Assembly: GCF_902502825.2 (NCBI RefSeq)
Contig: NZ_LR723670.1
Coordinates: 496,001 to 560,000 of the forward strand
Reading direction: 5' to 3'
Length of the DNA: 64,000 nt
Origin: Pseudorhizobium flavum
Lineage (GTDB): Bacteria > Pseudomonadota > Alphaproteobacteria > Rhizobiales > Rhizobiaceae
Below, in pieces: positions 35,741 through 44,514 of the stretch. Positions within the stretch are counted from its first letter, which is position 1. Every line of letters starts with the position of its first letter. The position numbers and the translations under genes are program-made. Below the pieces are notes generated by a model. It did not search any database. It worked only from the letters and a program-made list of their open reading frames with translations, and was not told the origin of the DNA.

Positions 35741-36295
35741 GTGGCGATCTCCCCTCCCAGCGATCTCGTCCTGGACGTGGTCCGGGCTGCAGACCCGGCT
35801 GAAGTCCAGGCGGCCCAGGCGAAGTTGAAGGCGAACAAGGCTGCATTTGCGGCGAGCAGCCTGGCCGAGGTCGGGGCAGGTTTCGGCGCGGCGCTCGACG
35901 TCATCTCGACACCGGCGACGAAGGCAGGGCTCGCCAATCCCGCGCCCGCGGCAGAGACCGCGCGGATGCCGGAGGAATACCGGAAGTTCGAAGCAAGCAT
36001 CCTGCAGAACTTCGTCAGCTCCATGCTGCCGAGCGACAGCGAGCAGGTCTATGGCAAGGGTTCGGCCGGCGAGTTCTGGAAGAGCATGATGGCCGAGCAG
36101 ATCGCAGACGGCATGTCGCGGAACGGCGGGATCGGCATTGCCGAGCAGATGTACTCCCAGGCGTTGGCGCGGCAGGAGGCGGCAGTCGTCAATGCCACGA
36201 CAGATGAAAGCGATCGCGATCGCGCCATGCGGATGAAGACCGATATTGAACGTCAGGTCCTGGATCTTGCTCCTACGCAAGAGGGTGAGGCCTGA
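35741..36295 (+). CDS. flgJ: FlgJ-like rod-binding protein without muramidase domain
   Basis: FlgJ caps and guides rod assembly. This 184-aa protein carries the rod-binding core (YRKFEASILQNFVSSMLPSDSEQVYGKGSAGEFWKSMMAEQIADGMSRNGGIGIAEQMYSQAL, about residues 80-142). It stops before the C-terminal muramidase domain present in enterobacterial FlgJ (313 aa). I chose GTG 35741, preceded by GGAAAGGAAC, over an in-frame start 48 bp earlier. A separate lytic transglycosylase is encoded at 25206. Confidence 0.85.
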   Translation: MAISPPSDLVLDVVRAADPAEVQAAQAKLKANKAAFAASSLAEVGAGFGAALDVISTPATKAGLANPAPAAETARMPEEYRKFEASILQNFVSSMLPSDSEQVYGKGSAGEFWKSMMAEQIADGMSRNGGIGIAEQMYSQALARQEAAVVNATTDESDRDRAMRMKTDIERQVLDLAPTQEGEA

Positions 36296-36296
36296 T

Positions 36297-36686
36297 ATGG
36301 AAAATGCTGGGGCAGGACAAATGGAAGTTGTTTCAAACGATCACCGGATCAAGACAGTGCTCGGCCGCCTGGAGATGATCGTCGATAACGAGAATCAGCG
36401 GCTGGGGACGGATGCCGAGTTCGACCTCAAGGTCTCGAACGCGCACAAAAGCAGGTGCCTGTATGAATTGACCATGTTGTTCCGGAGCACCGATCCGAAG
36501 GAACTGGCAGTCGCGCACATCGACCAGATGCACCACTTGAAGGAAAAACTCGCGATCAATGCGCGCCGTGTCGAGGCACATCTGCACGCCGTACGCGCGG
36601 TCGCTGACCTCCTCAAGAACGCGGCCCGCGAAGCCGACGGTGACGGCACATATACCCAGGAACAATTCCTCTACAGCGAGATGTGA
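36297..36686 (+). CDS. FlgN-like export chaperone candidate
   Basis: This 129-aa protein is mainly helical, with segments VLGRLEMIVDNENQRLG and LKEKLAINARRVEAHLHAVRAVADLLKNAAREADGD. It has the size and helical layout of FlgN, the chaperone for FlgK and FlgL. It lies 1 bp after flgJ and its stop overlaps the next start by 1 bp. No other FlgN candidate is in the window. The assignment is by architecture and context. Confidence 0.6.
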   Translation: MENAGAGQMEVVSNDHRIKTVLGRLEMIVDNENQRLGTDAEFDLKVSNAHKSRCLYELTMLFRSTDPKELAVAHIDQMHHLKEKLAINARRVEAHLHAVRAVADLLKNAAREADGDGTYTQEQFLYSEM

Positions 36687-37225
36687 TGATCAAGCTGCTT
36701 CTGACCGGACTGTGGGTCTGCATCGTGACGCTGGCCGCAGTCTATTTCTCCGTCCAGATGTCTGCACCGCCGCCACCCGTCGACGAGGAGGCTGCCCGCA
36801 AGGAGGCATTGGAACTCGTCCGGGGCGAATCGCTCACGGTTCCGGTCATCTCTGACGGTATGATCACAGGCTATTTCCTTGGCCGCTTCTCGTTCATGAT
36901 GGACAAGGAACAGATCAAGGGCCAGAAGCTTCCGATGACGGAACTGACGACCGACCAGTTGTTCACACTGCTGGTCGGCGACAAGATGATCGATCTCGGC
37001 AACCCGGGCGCGTTTGATCTGGAGACATTCCGTACCCGCATCAAGGACCAGCTGAACGCCAAGCTGGGCGAAGGAATGGTCGATGAAGTCCTTGTCGAAC
37101 AACTGGACTTCATCTCCAAGGAAGACATTCGAACCAATGTCGCGCGGGAGGGCAAGCGACCGATCGCCCCGACCAAGATCGTCGAAGGCGTGGTTGTCGA
37201 AGAGCCGAAGCCTGCGACCCACTAG
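36686..37225 (+). CDS. Membrane-anchored protein of unknown function, end of flhA operon
   Basis: This 179-aa protein has an N-terminal membrane anchor (LLLTGLWVCIVTLAAVYFSV, about residues 4-23), a short Pro-rich spacer (SAPPPPVDEE) and a periplasmic domain rich in charged residues. The size and layout recall FliL-type single-pass proteins, but I see no convincing motif. Its ATG overlaps the preceding stop (TGATG). Cotranscription suggests a flagellar or stator accessory. Confidence 0.75.
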   Translation: MIKLLLTGLWVCIVTLAAVYFSVQMSAPPPPVDEEAARKEALELVRGESLTVPVISDGMITGYFLGRFSFMMDKEQIKGQKLPMTELTTDQLFTLLVGDKMIDLGNPGAFDLETFRTRIKDQLNAKLGEGMVDEVLVEQLDFISKEDIRTNVAREGKRPIAPTKIVEGVVVEEPKPATH

Positions 37226-37325
37226 CCCGTAAAGCACCGATCGTTCAAAATTGAGCGATCTGCTTACGCGGCAATTCACCGGGCTCTGCTAGAACCATCG
37301 GCCAAAGATGGTTCGGTGGTCGTTC

Positions 37326-37967
37326 ATGCGAGAAGCAACCTCTCCAGCTCAGGATTGTGTCCCGGTTTGTGTTCAGCCGTCATCTCTGATTGACGGCGGG
37401 GCCGCTGATTGGCCGCAAGCCTGGAACGCGACGCTGGCGGCGCTGGAGGCGATGATCTTCGCACAGGCGACGGGTGCATCAGTTTCACTCGATGAAGATG
37501 TGCTCAGGTCCGACCGCGGTCCGCTCGGGGCGGTCTCCCGTCTACGGTCGCTTTTCCTTGCACCGCGTCTGCGCAGGTTATGTTCGTGGAGGAGCGGGCG
37601 CTGGGACCGCTCAGCCCCCGCCCTTGTTCCTGCCCTGTTGACCTTCGTTGAGAGTCCGCTGCGGATCATCGTGATCGGCCGAACGGCGGAGGAGCTGGAT
37701 ATAGCCGGCCTTCGGCTCAAGGCCCATGCCCCTTGGCACGATTACACAATGGCGGACCTCGGTGCGCTCCGCGATCTTCCGCATTCCGATCTGGCACTGA
37801 TTGCCATTCCCAATATCAGCGCCGAAGACCGGCTTCGGCTCTCGGTCTTTTCGGCGAGCCTCAAGCTCTTTTGTGGCACGACGCCCGAAGGTCTCGTAGC
37901 CCGGACGGAGCCACTGCGAGCTGCGCCTCCGCAGTCGCAGAACGAACCTCGCCGGAAGGCCGCGTGA
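37326..37967 (+). CDS. Conserved hypothetical protein beside polysaccharide gene
   Basis: This 213-aa protein (start MREATSP) is not recognised. It is Arg-rich in the middle (APRLRRLCSWRSGRWDRS). The C-terminal half has an alpha/beta pattern, LRIIVIGRTAEELDIAGLRLKAHAPWHDY, that loosely recalls WecG/TagA-type glycosyltransferases. The catalytic part of that family is not apparent. It is not part of the flagellar operon by promoter motif, and the next gene is a Wzz-like protein 98 bp on, so a role in surface polysaccharide is possible. Confidence 0.6.
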   Translation: MREATSPAQDCVPVCVQPSSLIDGGAADWPQAWNATLAALEAMIFAQATGASVSLDEDVLRSDRGPLGAVSRLRSLFLAPRLRRLCSWRSGRWDRSAPALVPALLTFVESPLRIIVIGRTAEELDIAGLRLKAHAPWHDYTMADLGALRDLPHSDLALIAIPNISAEDRLRLSVFSASLKLFCGTTPEGLVARTEPLRAAPPQSQNEPRRKAA

Positions 37968-38065
37968 GGCGCTGTCGCGCCGCCGGTTAACGGTTTGTTT
38001 CCCACGTCTGTTTAGCATCCCTTCATGATGTTCCGAGGCGGCAGAGCGAACTGCCGAGCTGACCG

Positions 38066-39736
38066 ATGCTAGCCGACCGTCCGATCCACGACCTGATTGA
38101 AGTCGACGCATTGGCATCGGCGGCGCCATCGCGCCTCCTCCGCGGTATCGTGACTGTCCTCCTCGCCGCGACGGTAGGTGCTGTGATCTCGCTTCCCCTG
38201 GCAACGTGGTCGCCCCGCCAGGTCAGCGTGGATGCGACCCTGAAAATCGAGGGTGGAGCGCTCACGCCTTCGATGGCGGCATCCTTGTCGAATGCCATAT
38301 CCTCGGAGGGCGCCGAGCGCGTCCATACCGTAGTGGAGCGACAGAACGAAGCGGATGCCGGAAACAGCTCCCTGCCTAGGATGATCCTCGACGCACTGCT
38401 GGGCGCTCCACCGGTTGCCTCCGTTGACGAAGCGGCCGCTGAGGTGGCAGCCGGTTCAGTCCAGCTTGTCCCCGCGGAAGACGGCAGGATGCTGCTGGTC
38501 CGCGCGACTGCTTCCGACGCGGCCACCGCAACGCGTGCAGCCAACAGCGTGGCCGCTGAACTTCTCGACAACCCGGCTGTTTGGCTTCCTGTCGCGCCCG
38601 ATCAGAGATTGCCGAAACTGAAGGCGGCGGCGGAAAAGGCGAAAAGGGACCTCGAAGCCTTCAAGGCGGGTCTCGACAGCAAAGAGCTTGCTGCGGCCAA
38701 GCGCGCGGGCGGAGCGGCGGAGTTGTCCCGACAGGAAATCAGTGCGCTTGAAGCCCGGCTCATGCAACTCGACGAGCAGGTGCAGGAAGCGGCGTCGATG
38801 ACGTCTGCTGACGTGTTGAGGCAGTCGCTGCCGGATCGGCTCGAATACACGGCGCTGGAGTATCACCGCCAGCGATATGTCGAAGCGAAGCTTGCCTTCG
38901 ACCAGCTCTCGCAACAGCTGGGGCCGCGCCATCCCAACCTTCTGGGTGCGAAGGGCGGGCTTGATGCCGCGAAGGCCGACATCGACCGGGAACTGGTGAA
39001 ACGCGTGAAGGGCCTTGAGGCACAGAAAGCGGACGCGTCGCAGAAACTCGCCGAACTGAAGCGCCGGGAGCCGGCCGTCTCATCTGAAGGCCGGGCGCTG
39101 CGCCAGAAGCTGGATTCACTTGAAGCAGCTGTGCGGAAGGCGGAGCAGGTTTACCGCGAGGCCAGTCATGAGGCTCGGACCGACGGTTCTGCGAGCCCGC
39201 TGTCACTGACGCTGATCGCCCAGGCAGAGCCGGAGCGGGCCGTCACCACGGACTGGACGCTCCCGGGATCGATGGCCACCGGAGCGGTGGCGGGCATGTC
39301 GATAGCGCTGATGTTCCTTCACTGGAGGCGTCGTCCGCGAACGGTGTCTCGCACCGTCTCTGAAGATGCCCGCGATGGCATGCGGTCCGACCGGGATGTG
39401 CAGGAGATGAATGATGCTCTTTCGGACCATGGTGAGGGCGTAGAGGACGATCCTCTCCTGTCGCCTTCAATGGATGATGCACCCCTGGCGGAGCGAATTC
39501 GACAGATCCTATATCACAACGCCGTTCCCGCGGATCGCGCTCCGTCCTATCCGCCTCTCGTGGCATCGGCGATCGCGGGTGAGGTGCATCAGTCGGTTCG
39601 CCATGAGCTCTCCCCTGGAGATCTTCCCCCGCCTGCCAATGACGAGGACCCGCTGGAGCGGGAGCTCTGGGAACTGCATCACCAGCTTGTCGAGCTTCGG
39701 GGACGGGTCGTGCGTCGCTCCGCCAGTGGCCGCTGA
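38066..39736 (+). CDS. Wzz/GumC-like polysaccharide chain-length protein
   Basis: This 556-aa inner-membrane protein has the layout of polysaccharide co-polymerases. There is a membrane helix at about residues 30-50 (VTVLLAATVGAVISLPLATW), a long periplasmic coiled coil (about 180-370, with the family segment YVEAKLAFDQLSQQLGPRHPNLLGAK), and a second helix near residues 400-420. A cytoplasmic acidic tail of about 130 residues follows. No tyrosine-kinase Walker motif is present, unlike ExoP. The start may instead be slightly downstream. It probably acts in export of an extracellular or surface polysaccharide. Confidence 0.75.
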   Translation: MLADRPIHDLIEVDALASAAPSRLLRGIVTVLLAATVGAVISLPLATWSPRQVSVDATLKIEGGALTPSMAASLSNAISSEGAERVHTVVERQNEADAGNSSLPRMILDALLGAPPVASVDEAAAEVAAGSVQLVPAEDGRMLLVRATASDAATATRAANSVAAELLDNPAVWLPVAPDQRLPKLKAAAEKAKRDLEAFKAGLDSKELAAAKRAGGAAELSRQEISALEARLMQLDEQVQEAASMTSADVLRQSLPDRLEYTALEYHRQRYVEAKLAFDQLSQQLGPRHPNLLGAKGGLDAAKADIDRELVKRVKGLEAQKADASQKLAELKRREPAVSSEGRALRQKLDSLEAAVRKAEQVYREASHEARTDGSASPLSLTLIAQAEPERAVTTDWTLPGSMATGAVAGMSIALMFLHWRRRPRTVSRTVSEDARDGMRSDRDVQEMNDALSDHGEGVEDDPLLSPSMDDAPLAERIRQILYHNAVPADRAPSYPPLVASAIAGEVHQSVRHELSPGDLPPPANDEDPLERELWELHHQLVELRGRVVRRSASGR

Positions 39737-39852
39737 AGGCATTCTTTCTTGCATTTCTCCTGCTTGCGACGCATTAGGCATGACAGCCTGATGTGCAGCC
39801 AGGGTGCTGCGCAGACTTCAGTTTCGGTCTCATTCGACAACGGGGAACGCGT

Positions 39853-40752
39853 GTGGCGACGATCATCGACGGCAAGGTAGCGGCGGAATCGGTCATTGAG
39901 ACCGTGACGAGGGCGGCGGCAGCCATGGAGAGCGACGTCGGGGTGAAGCCTGGCCTTGCCGTGGTCATTGTCGGCAATGATCCTGCCAGCCACGCCTATG
40001 TCAATTCCAAGAGCAAGATGGCGAAGCAGTGCGGCTTCAACTCCGTGCAGCACAGCCTGCCTGAGGAGACAACGCAGGAGGAGCTGGAGAAGTTGGTCTC
40101 CGAACTGAATGCCGATCCTGCCATCCACGGCATTCTCGTCCAGTTGCCGCTGCCGAAGCACCTGAAGTCGGAGCCGGTGATCCAGTCGATCGCGCCGGAA
40201 AAGGATGTCGACGGGCTGAACGTCGTCAACGCCGGCAAGCTCGCGACAGGCGATCTCGCAAGCGGACTGATCTCCTGTACGCCCGCCGGTGCGCTCATCC
40301 TCATCAACAAGATCCATGGAACCGACCTGTCGGGTCTCAACGCGGTCGTCATCGGTCGTTCGAACCTGTTCGGCAAGCCGATGGGCATGCTGCTTCTGTC
40401 GTCGAATGCGACGGTGACCATGGCGCATTCGCGCAGCAAGGATCTGCCCGGCATCTGCCGCAACGCGGACATCCTCGTCGCCGCCGTCGGACGCCCCCAC
40501 ATGGTCAGGGCCGATTGGGTGAAGCCCGGTGCGACGGTCGTCGACGTCGGCATCAATCGCGTCCCCGCGCCTGAAAAGGGTGAGGGCAAGACGAAGATCA
40601 CCGGCGATGTCGCCTATGAGGAATGCGCAGCGGTTGCCGGTGCGATAACGCCGGTCCCCGGTGGCGTCGGTCCTATGACGATCGCCATGTTGATGGCCAA
40701 CACCGCGGTTGCCGCCTGCAGGACATTCGGGCGCCCGATCCCGAAGTTCTGA
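39853..40752 (+). CDS. folD: Bifunctional methylenetetrahydrofolate dehydrogenase/cyclohydrolase FolD
   Basis: FolD interconverts 5,10-methylene- and 10-formyl-tetrahydrofolate using NADP. The 299-aa protein contains the catalytic Lys region ([18 protein letters not shown]), the signature [11 protein letters not shown], the Rossmann part with [17 protein letters not shown], and the C-terminal [21 protein letters not shown] 39853, preceded by CGGGGAAC, is the chosen start; an in-frame upstream start adds residues unlike the family. It is convergent with aglR, 20 bp apart. Confidence 0.96.
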   Translation: MATIIDGKVAAESVIETVTRAAAAMESDVGVKPGLAVVIVGNDPASHAYVNSKSKMAKQCGFNSVQHSLPEETTQEELEKLVSELNADPAIHGILVQLPLPKHLKSEPVIQSIAPEKDVDGLNVVNAGKLATGDLASGLISCTPAGALILINKIHGTDLSGLNAVVIGRSNLFGKPMGMLLLSSNATVTMAHSRSKDLPGICRNADILVAAVGRPHMVRADWVKPGATVVDVGINRVPAPEKGEGKTKITGDVAYEECAAVAGAITPVPGGVGPMTIAMLMANTAVAACRTFGRPIPKF

Positions 40753-40772
40753 CGGCACGAGCCATATGCCCC

Positions 40773-41795
40773 TCAGCGGGGGGCGGCGCCCGTCGAGTTG
40801 CGCACGATCAGTTCAGCCTTCCAAAGTTCCTGCTCGGGACCTGTCTCAAGTCCCTTGATCCGGTCGATCAGCCGTTGGCCGATGCGCACGCCCGCGGCCC
40901 TGAGCGATGACCGAGTCGTGGTTAGCGGCACGGAGAAATCCTCAGGCTTGAGCAGTGGCAGGACATCGTCATGGGCGATGAGGGAGATGTCCCGGCCGAG
41001 CCTCAGGCCCGCTTGATTGACGGCCCGTATCGCCCCGAGTGCGAGTACGGTACTTGCGCAAAGCACGGCCGTGGGGGGCGAGGGCTGTTCCAGAAGTTCC
41101 TTCATGCCGCGGAAGCCGAACTCGTCGGTCATGGCTGTATGGCGCGTTTGGTCAGCCTCCAGGGCAAGTCCTTTCGCGGCGAGCGCCGCCTCTACCCCGG
41201 CTTTGCGGCGGATGGTAAAATCCACACCGCCCGGCCCGTTGAGCAGGCCGATCCGCCGATGGCCGAGTTCCAGGAGGAGATTGGTGGCGTCGCGAAAGGC
41301 GGCCTCATTGTCCACGTCGAGATAAGGATAGTCGCCCTCGATCCCAATCGAGCGCCCGTGGACCAGATAAGGGATCCGGAGCGACTGCATCAGCGTAATT
41401 CGCGGATCATTCGCCTGCATGTAAGCGAGATAGATCCCGTCGACGCTGCCGCTCGCGACAAGCCAGCGAAGCGCATCCTCCTCCTCGCCAGGCTTCTTCG
41501 GCATCAGTACAAAGTGAAAATCCCGCCGAGCAGCTTCCTCGCCCAGGCCGCTCAGGAATTCCGCGAAATGGATATCGGCATAATAATCGGGCGCTGCGGG
41601 CATGACGAGGCCGATCGATCCTGCCCGCCCGGTGGCCAGACGCTGCGCCGCTGCATTGGGACGATATCCTGTCTCTTCCGCAGCCTTGAGAACGCGCTCT
41701 CGGGTTGCCCTGTTGACCTCAGGATAGCCGTTCAGCGCGCGACTGACGGTTGTCTGTGACAGGCCCAGCAGCTCCGCCAACTGCCTCAGGTTCAC
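40773..41795 (-). CDS. aglR: LacI-family repressor of the alpha-glucoside operon, AglR
   Basis: AglR is the LacI-type regulator of agl genes in Sinorhizobium. The 340-aa protein starts VNLRQLAELLGLSQTTVSRALNGYPEVN (DNA-binding helix-turn-helix, residues 1-30, including the hinge-proximal YRPNAAAQRLATG). A periplasmic-binding-type sugar domain follows (GSIGLVMPAAP...; ISLIAHDDVLPLLKPEDFSVPLTTTRSS). I chose GTG 41795, preceded by GGAGGAGT; in-frame upstream codons are not conserved. It is divergent from aglE, with two palindromic operators between. Confidence 0.93.
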   Translation of the reverse strand: MNLRQLAELLGLSQTTVSRALNGYPEVNRATRERVLKAAEETGYRPNAAAQRLATGRAGSIGLVMPAAPDYYADIHFAEFLSGLGEEAARRDFHFVLMPKKPGEEEDALRWLVASGSVDGIYLAYMQANDPRITLMQSLRIPYLVHGRSIGIEGDYPYLDVDNEAAFRDATNLLLELGHRRIGLLNGPGGVDFTIRRKAGVEAALAAKGLALEADQTRHTAMTDEFGFRGMKELLEQPSPPTAVLCASTVLALGAIRAVNQAGLRLGRDISLIAHDDVLPLLKPEDFSVPLTTTRSSLRAAGVRIGQRLIDRIKGLETGPEQELWKAELIVRNSTGAAPR

Positions 41796-41818
41796 GACTA
41801 CTCCTCCCTGCCACACTC

Positions 41819-41832
41819 TCAAAGCGCTTTGA
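41819..41832. promoter_or_regulatory. LacI-type operator near aglR
   Basis: TCAAAGCGCTTTGA is a perfect 14-bp palindrome with the central CG typical of LacI/GalR-family operators. It begins 24 bp upstream of the aglR start codon, so it may serve autoregulation. Confidence 0.8.
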
Positions 41833-41935
41833 ACTAGTAACAGCGGTTTATTGAAATCTCAAACAAAAGCTATCGATCATACTCGCCCGGATGTTGGTTG
41901 TGCTGCGGTGCAACACTAATATGCCGCCCGAGGAC

Positions 41936-41965
41936 TTGACAGTGACAGGTCGGAGAACACATGAC
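41936..41965 (+). promoter_or_regulatory. Probable sigma-70 promoter of aglE operon
   Basis: A consensus -35 box TTGACA (41936-41941) is followed after 18 nt by CATGAC (41960-41965), a weak -10. The second operator begins 7 bp further on, over the expected transcription start, a classical repression position. Confidence 0.5.
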
Positions 41966-41971
41966 TACCGA

Positions 41972-41985
41972 TCAAAGCGCTTTGG
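41972..41985. promoter_or_regulatory. LacI-type operator near aglE
   Basis: TCAAAGCGCTTTGG differs from the first operator by one base. Centres of the two sites are 153 bp apart, which would allow looping by a tetrameric or paired repressor. Confidence 0.78.
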
Positions 41986-42035
41986 GCAGACAGCAATCTG
42001 TGACACTGCGCGACCAACAAAGAGGGAGGTCTTCG

Positions 42036-43400
42036 ATGATAAACAAGTCACTGTGGATGGGCGTTGCACTGACCGTGCTTATGGCGGGCGGGGCTGCCGC
42101 GCAGGAGCTCAAGTTCGCTCCGGGCGAAGACTCTCGTTTTAACTGGCAGAGCTTCGAGGACTTCAAGTCGGCGCACGGCGATCTCAAGGGGCAGAGCCTA
42201 ACTCTGTTCGGTCCATGGCGCGGCGACGACGAGATCCTCTTCAACAGCGTGCTTGCCTATTTCCGCGAGGCGACGGGCGTCGATGCCCGGTATTCCTCTT
42301 CCGAGAACTACGAGCAGCAGATCGTGATCGACACGCAGGCGGGTTCGCCGCCGAACATCGCCATCCTGCCGCAGCCGGGCCTGCTGGCCGATCTCGCATC
42401 CAAGGGCTTCCTCGTTCCCCTTGGTGACGAGACTGCAAACTGGGTGAAGGAAAACTACGGCGCCGGCGAGAGCTGGATTGGTTACGGCACCTACAAGGGC
42501 AAGGACGGGGCGGAAGCCTTCTACGCCTTCCCCTACAAGGCGGACGTGAAGTCGCTTGTCTGGTACGTGCCGGAGAACTTCGAGGAGGCCGGCTATGAAG
42601 TGCCGGAGACCATGGAAGATCTGTTGGCGCTCAGCGACCAGATCGTCGAGGACGGCGGCGTGCCGTGGTGCATCGGTCTGGGTTCGGGCGGTGCTACCGG
42701 CTGGCCCGCAACCGACTGGGTCGAGGACCTGATGCTGCGCACCCAGCCGGCGGAGACCTACGACAAGTGGGTGAGCAACGAGATCAAGTTCAATGATCCG
42801 GCCGTCGTCGGCGCGATCGAGGAATTCGGCAAGATCGCCCGCAATGACAAATTTGTCAGCGGCGGCGTGGCAGCGGTTGCTTCGACCGACTTCCGCGACA
42901 GCCCGAAGGGCCTCTTCGACATTCCGCCGAAGTGCTACCTGCATCATCAGGCGTCCTTCATCCCGTCCTTCTTCCCCGACGGCGTGGAGCTTGGTGCGGA
43001 TGCTGACTTCTTCTACATGCCGACCTACGAAGCCAAGGCCGATCTCGGCACTCCCGTTCTCGGCGCAGGCACCCTGGTCACCATTACCAAGGATTCGCCG
43101 GCCGCCCAGGCCTTCATCGAATTCCTGAAGACGCCGATCGCGCACGAGGTATGGATGGCTCAGGCCGCGTTCCTGACGCCGTACAAGGGCGTGAACGTCG
43201 AGGCCTATGCCAACGACCCGCTGAAGAAGCAGGGTGAGATACTCACCTCCGCCACCACCTTCCGCTTCGACGCATCGGACCTGATGCCCGGCAAGATCGG
43301 CGCAGGCGCCTTCTGGACGGGCATGATCGACTATGTCGGCGGCAAGGATGCAGAGGCCGTAGCAACGGATATCCAGAAAGCCTGGGATGGCTTGAACTAA
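42036..43400 (+). CDS. aglE: Alpha-glucoside ABC transporter substrate-binding protein AglE
   Basis: AglE binds alpha-glucosides (sucrose, maltose, trehalose type) in the periplasm. The 454-aa protein has a signal peptide (LWMGVALTVLMAGGAAAQ|ELK) and a solute-binding family 1 fold (LTLFGPWRGDDEILFNSVLAYFREATGVDARY...). ATG 42036 follows GGGAGG by a normal distance and gives a proper signal peptide; upstream in-frame codons overlap the operator. It heads the aglEFGAK operon. Confidence 0.94.
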   Translation: MINKSLWMGVALTVLMAGGAAAQELKFAPGEDSRFNWQSFEDFKSAHGDLKGQSLTLFGPWRGDDEILFNSVLAYFREATGVDARYSSSENYEQQIVIDTQAGSPPNIAILPQPGLLADLASKGFLVPLGDETANWVKENYGAGESWIGYGTYKGKDGAEAFYAFPYKADVKSLVWYVPENFEEAGYEVPETMEDLLALSDQIVEDGGVPWCIGLGSGGATGWPATDWVEDLMLRTQPAETYDKWVSNEIKFNDPAVVGAIEEFGKIARNDKFVSGGVAAVASTDFRDSPKGLFDIPPKCYLHHQASFIPSFFPDGVELGADADFFYMPTYEAKADLGTPVLGAGTLVTITKDSPAAQAFIEFLKTPIAHEVWMAQAAFLTPYKGVNVEAYANDPLKKQGEILTSATTFRFDASDLMPGKIGAGAFWTGMIDYVGGKDAEAVATDIQKAWDGLN

Positions 43401-43499
43401 AATCGGCGGGACCGTGCCCCGGGTCATCGGACGCACGGTCCCCCGAAACAGCAACAGATTCAGCGGCCGCAAGAGCCGCAAGGCCGGGAGGGGGGAGTG

Positions 43500-44513
43500 A
43501 TGGCATCACAGATCGTATCGGCCGTCGGCGTCATGGTCGTCGGCGTGTTTGTCTGCGCACTCTATTACTGGCTGTCGGACAAGGTCCTCCAGGTCATCTT
43601 CCCCACGCCACGGGACGATGTCCAGCGCGCGTCGCGCAACCTCAACCGGCGAGCGGTCGTCCGGCCCTGGCTTTTCCTCGGGCCTGCTCTGATCCTTCTC
43701 GGCATCTACCTCGTCTATCCGGTCGTTGCGACCTTCATCCTGTCCTTCTACGACCGATCGGGAACAGCCTTCGTGGGGCTCGCCAACTACCGTTGGGCGC
43801 TTTCCGATGCCGGGTTCCGGCAGTCGATCTTCAACAATTTCTTGTGGCTGCTGGTGGTGCCGGCCGCCTGCACCTTCCTGGGTTTGGTGATCGCGGTTCT
43901 GACGGATCGCATTTGGTGGGGCAACATCGCCAAGAGCCTTGTCTTCATGCCGATGGCGATCTCTTTTGTCGGCGCATCGGTGATCTGGAAGTTCATCTAC
44001 GAGTACCGGGGCGCCGGGCAGACGCAGATCGGCCTGCTCAATGCCATCGTCCAGTTCTTCGGCGGCGACCCGCAGGTCTGGATCGCGCTGCCGTTCTGGA
44101 ACAACTTCTTCCTCATGGTCATCCTGATCTGGATCCAGACCGGTTTCGCCATGGTGATCCTGTCGGCGGCGCTGCGCGGCATTCCCGAGGAGACGATCGA
44201 GGCGGCGGTGATCGACGGCGCCAATGGCTGGCAGATCTTCTGGAAGATCATGGTTCCCCAGATATGGGCCACAATCGCTGTCGTCTGGACGACGATCACC
44301 ATCCTCGTGCTCAAGGTCTTCGACATCGTGCTGACCATGACCAACGGCCAGTGGGACACGATGGTGCTCGCAAACTTGATGTTCGACTGGATGTTCCGTG
44401 GCGGAGGTGATTCCGGCCGGAGTGCGGTCATCGCCCTGGTGATCATGGCCGCGGTGACGCCGATCATGATCTGGAACATCCGCCAGGCGAACCGCGAAAC
44501 GGGGGGGCACTGA
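43500..44513 (+). CDS. aglF: Alpha-glucoside ABC transporter permease AglF
   Basis: This is an inner-membrane permease of 337 aa with an extra N-terminal helix (IVSAVGVMVVGVFVCALYYWL) followed by the MalF-like core. It carries the EAA loop (PEETIEAAVIDGANGWQIFWKIMVPQIW, about residues 230-258) that contacts the ATPase AglK. It is separated from aglE by 99 bp with no clear terminator, and by 1 bp from aglG. Confidence 0.94.
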   Translation: MASQIVSAVGVMVVGVFVCALYYWLSDKVLQVIFPTPRDDVQRASRNLNRRAVVRPWLFLGPALILLGIYLVYPVVATFILSFYDRSGTAFVGLANYRWALSDAGFRQSIFNNFLWLLVVPAACTFLGLVIAVLTDRIWWGNIAKSLVFMPMAISFVGASVIWKFIYEYRGAGQTQIGLLNAIVQFFGGDPQVWIALPFWNNFFLMVILIWIQTGFAMVILSAALRGIPEETIEAAVIDGANGWQIFWKIMVPQIWATIAVVWTTITILVLKVFDIVLTMTNGQWDTMVLANLMFDWMFRGGGDSGRSAVIALVIMAAVTPIMIWNIRQANRETGGH

Positions 44514-44514
44514 C

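Noticed and set aside
42198..43481. 427-aa open frame antisense to aglE
   Set aside because: It overlaps a clear solute-binding protein gene and extends into the aglE-aglF spacer without a ribosome-binding site.
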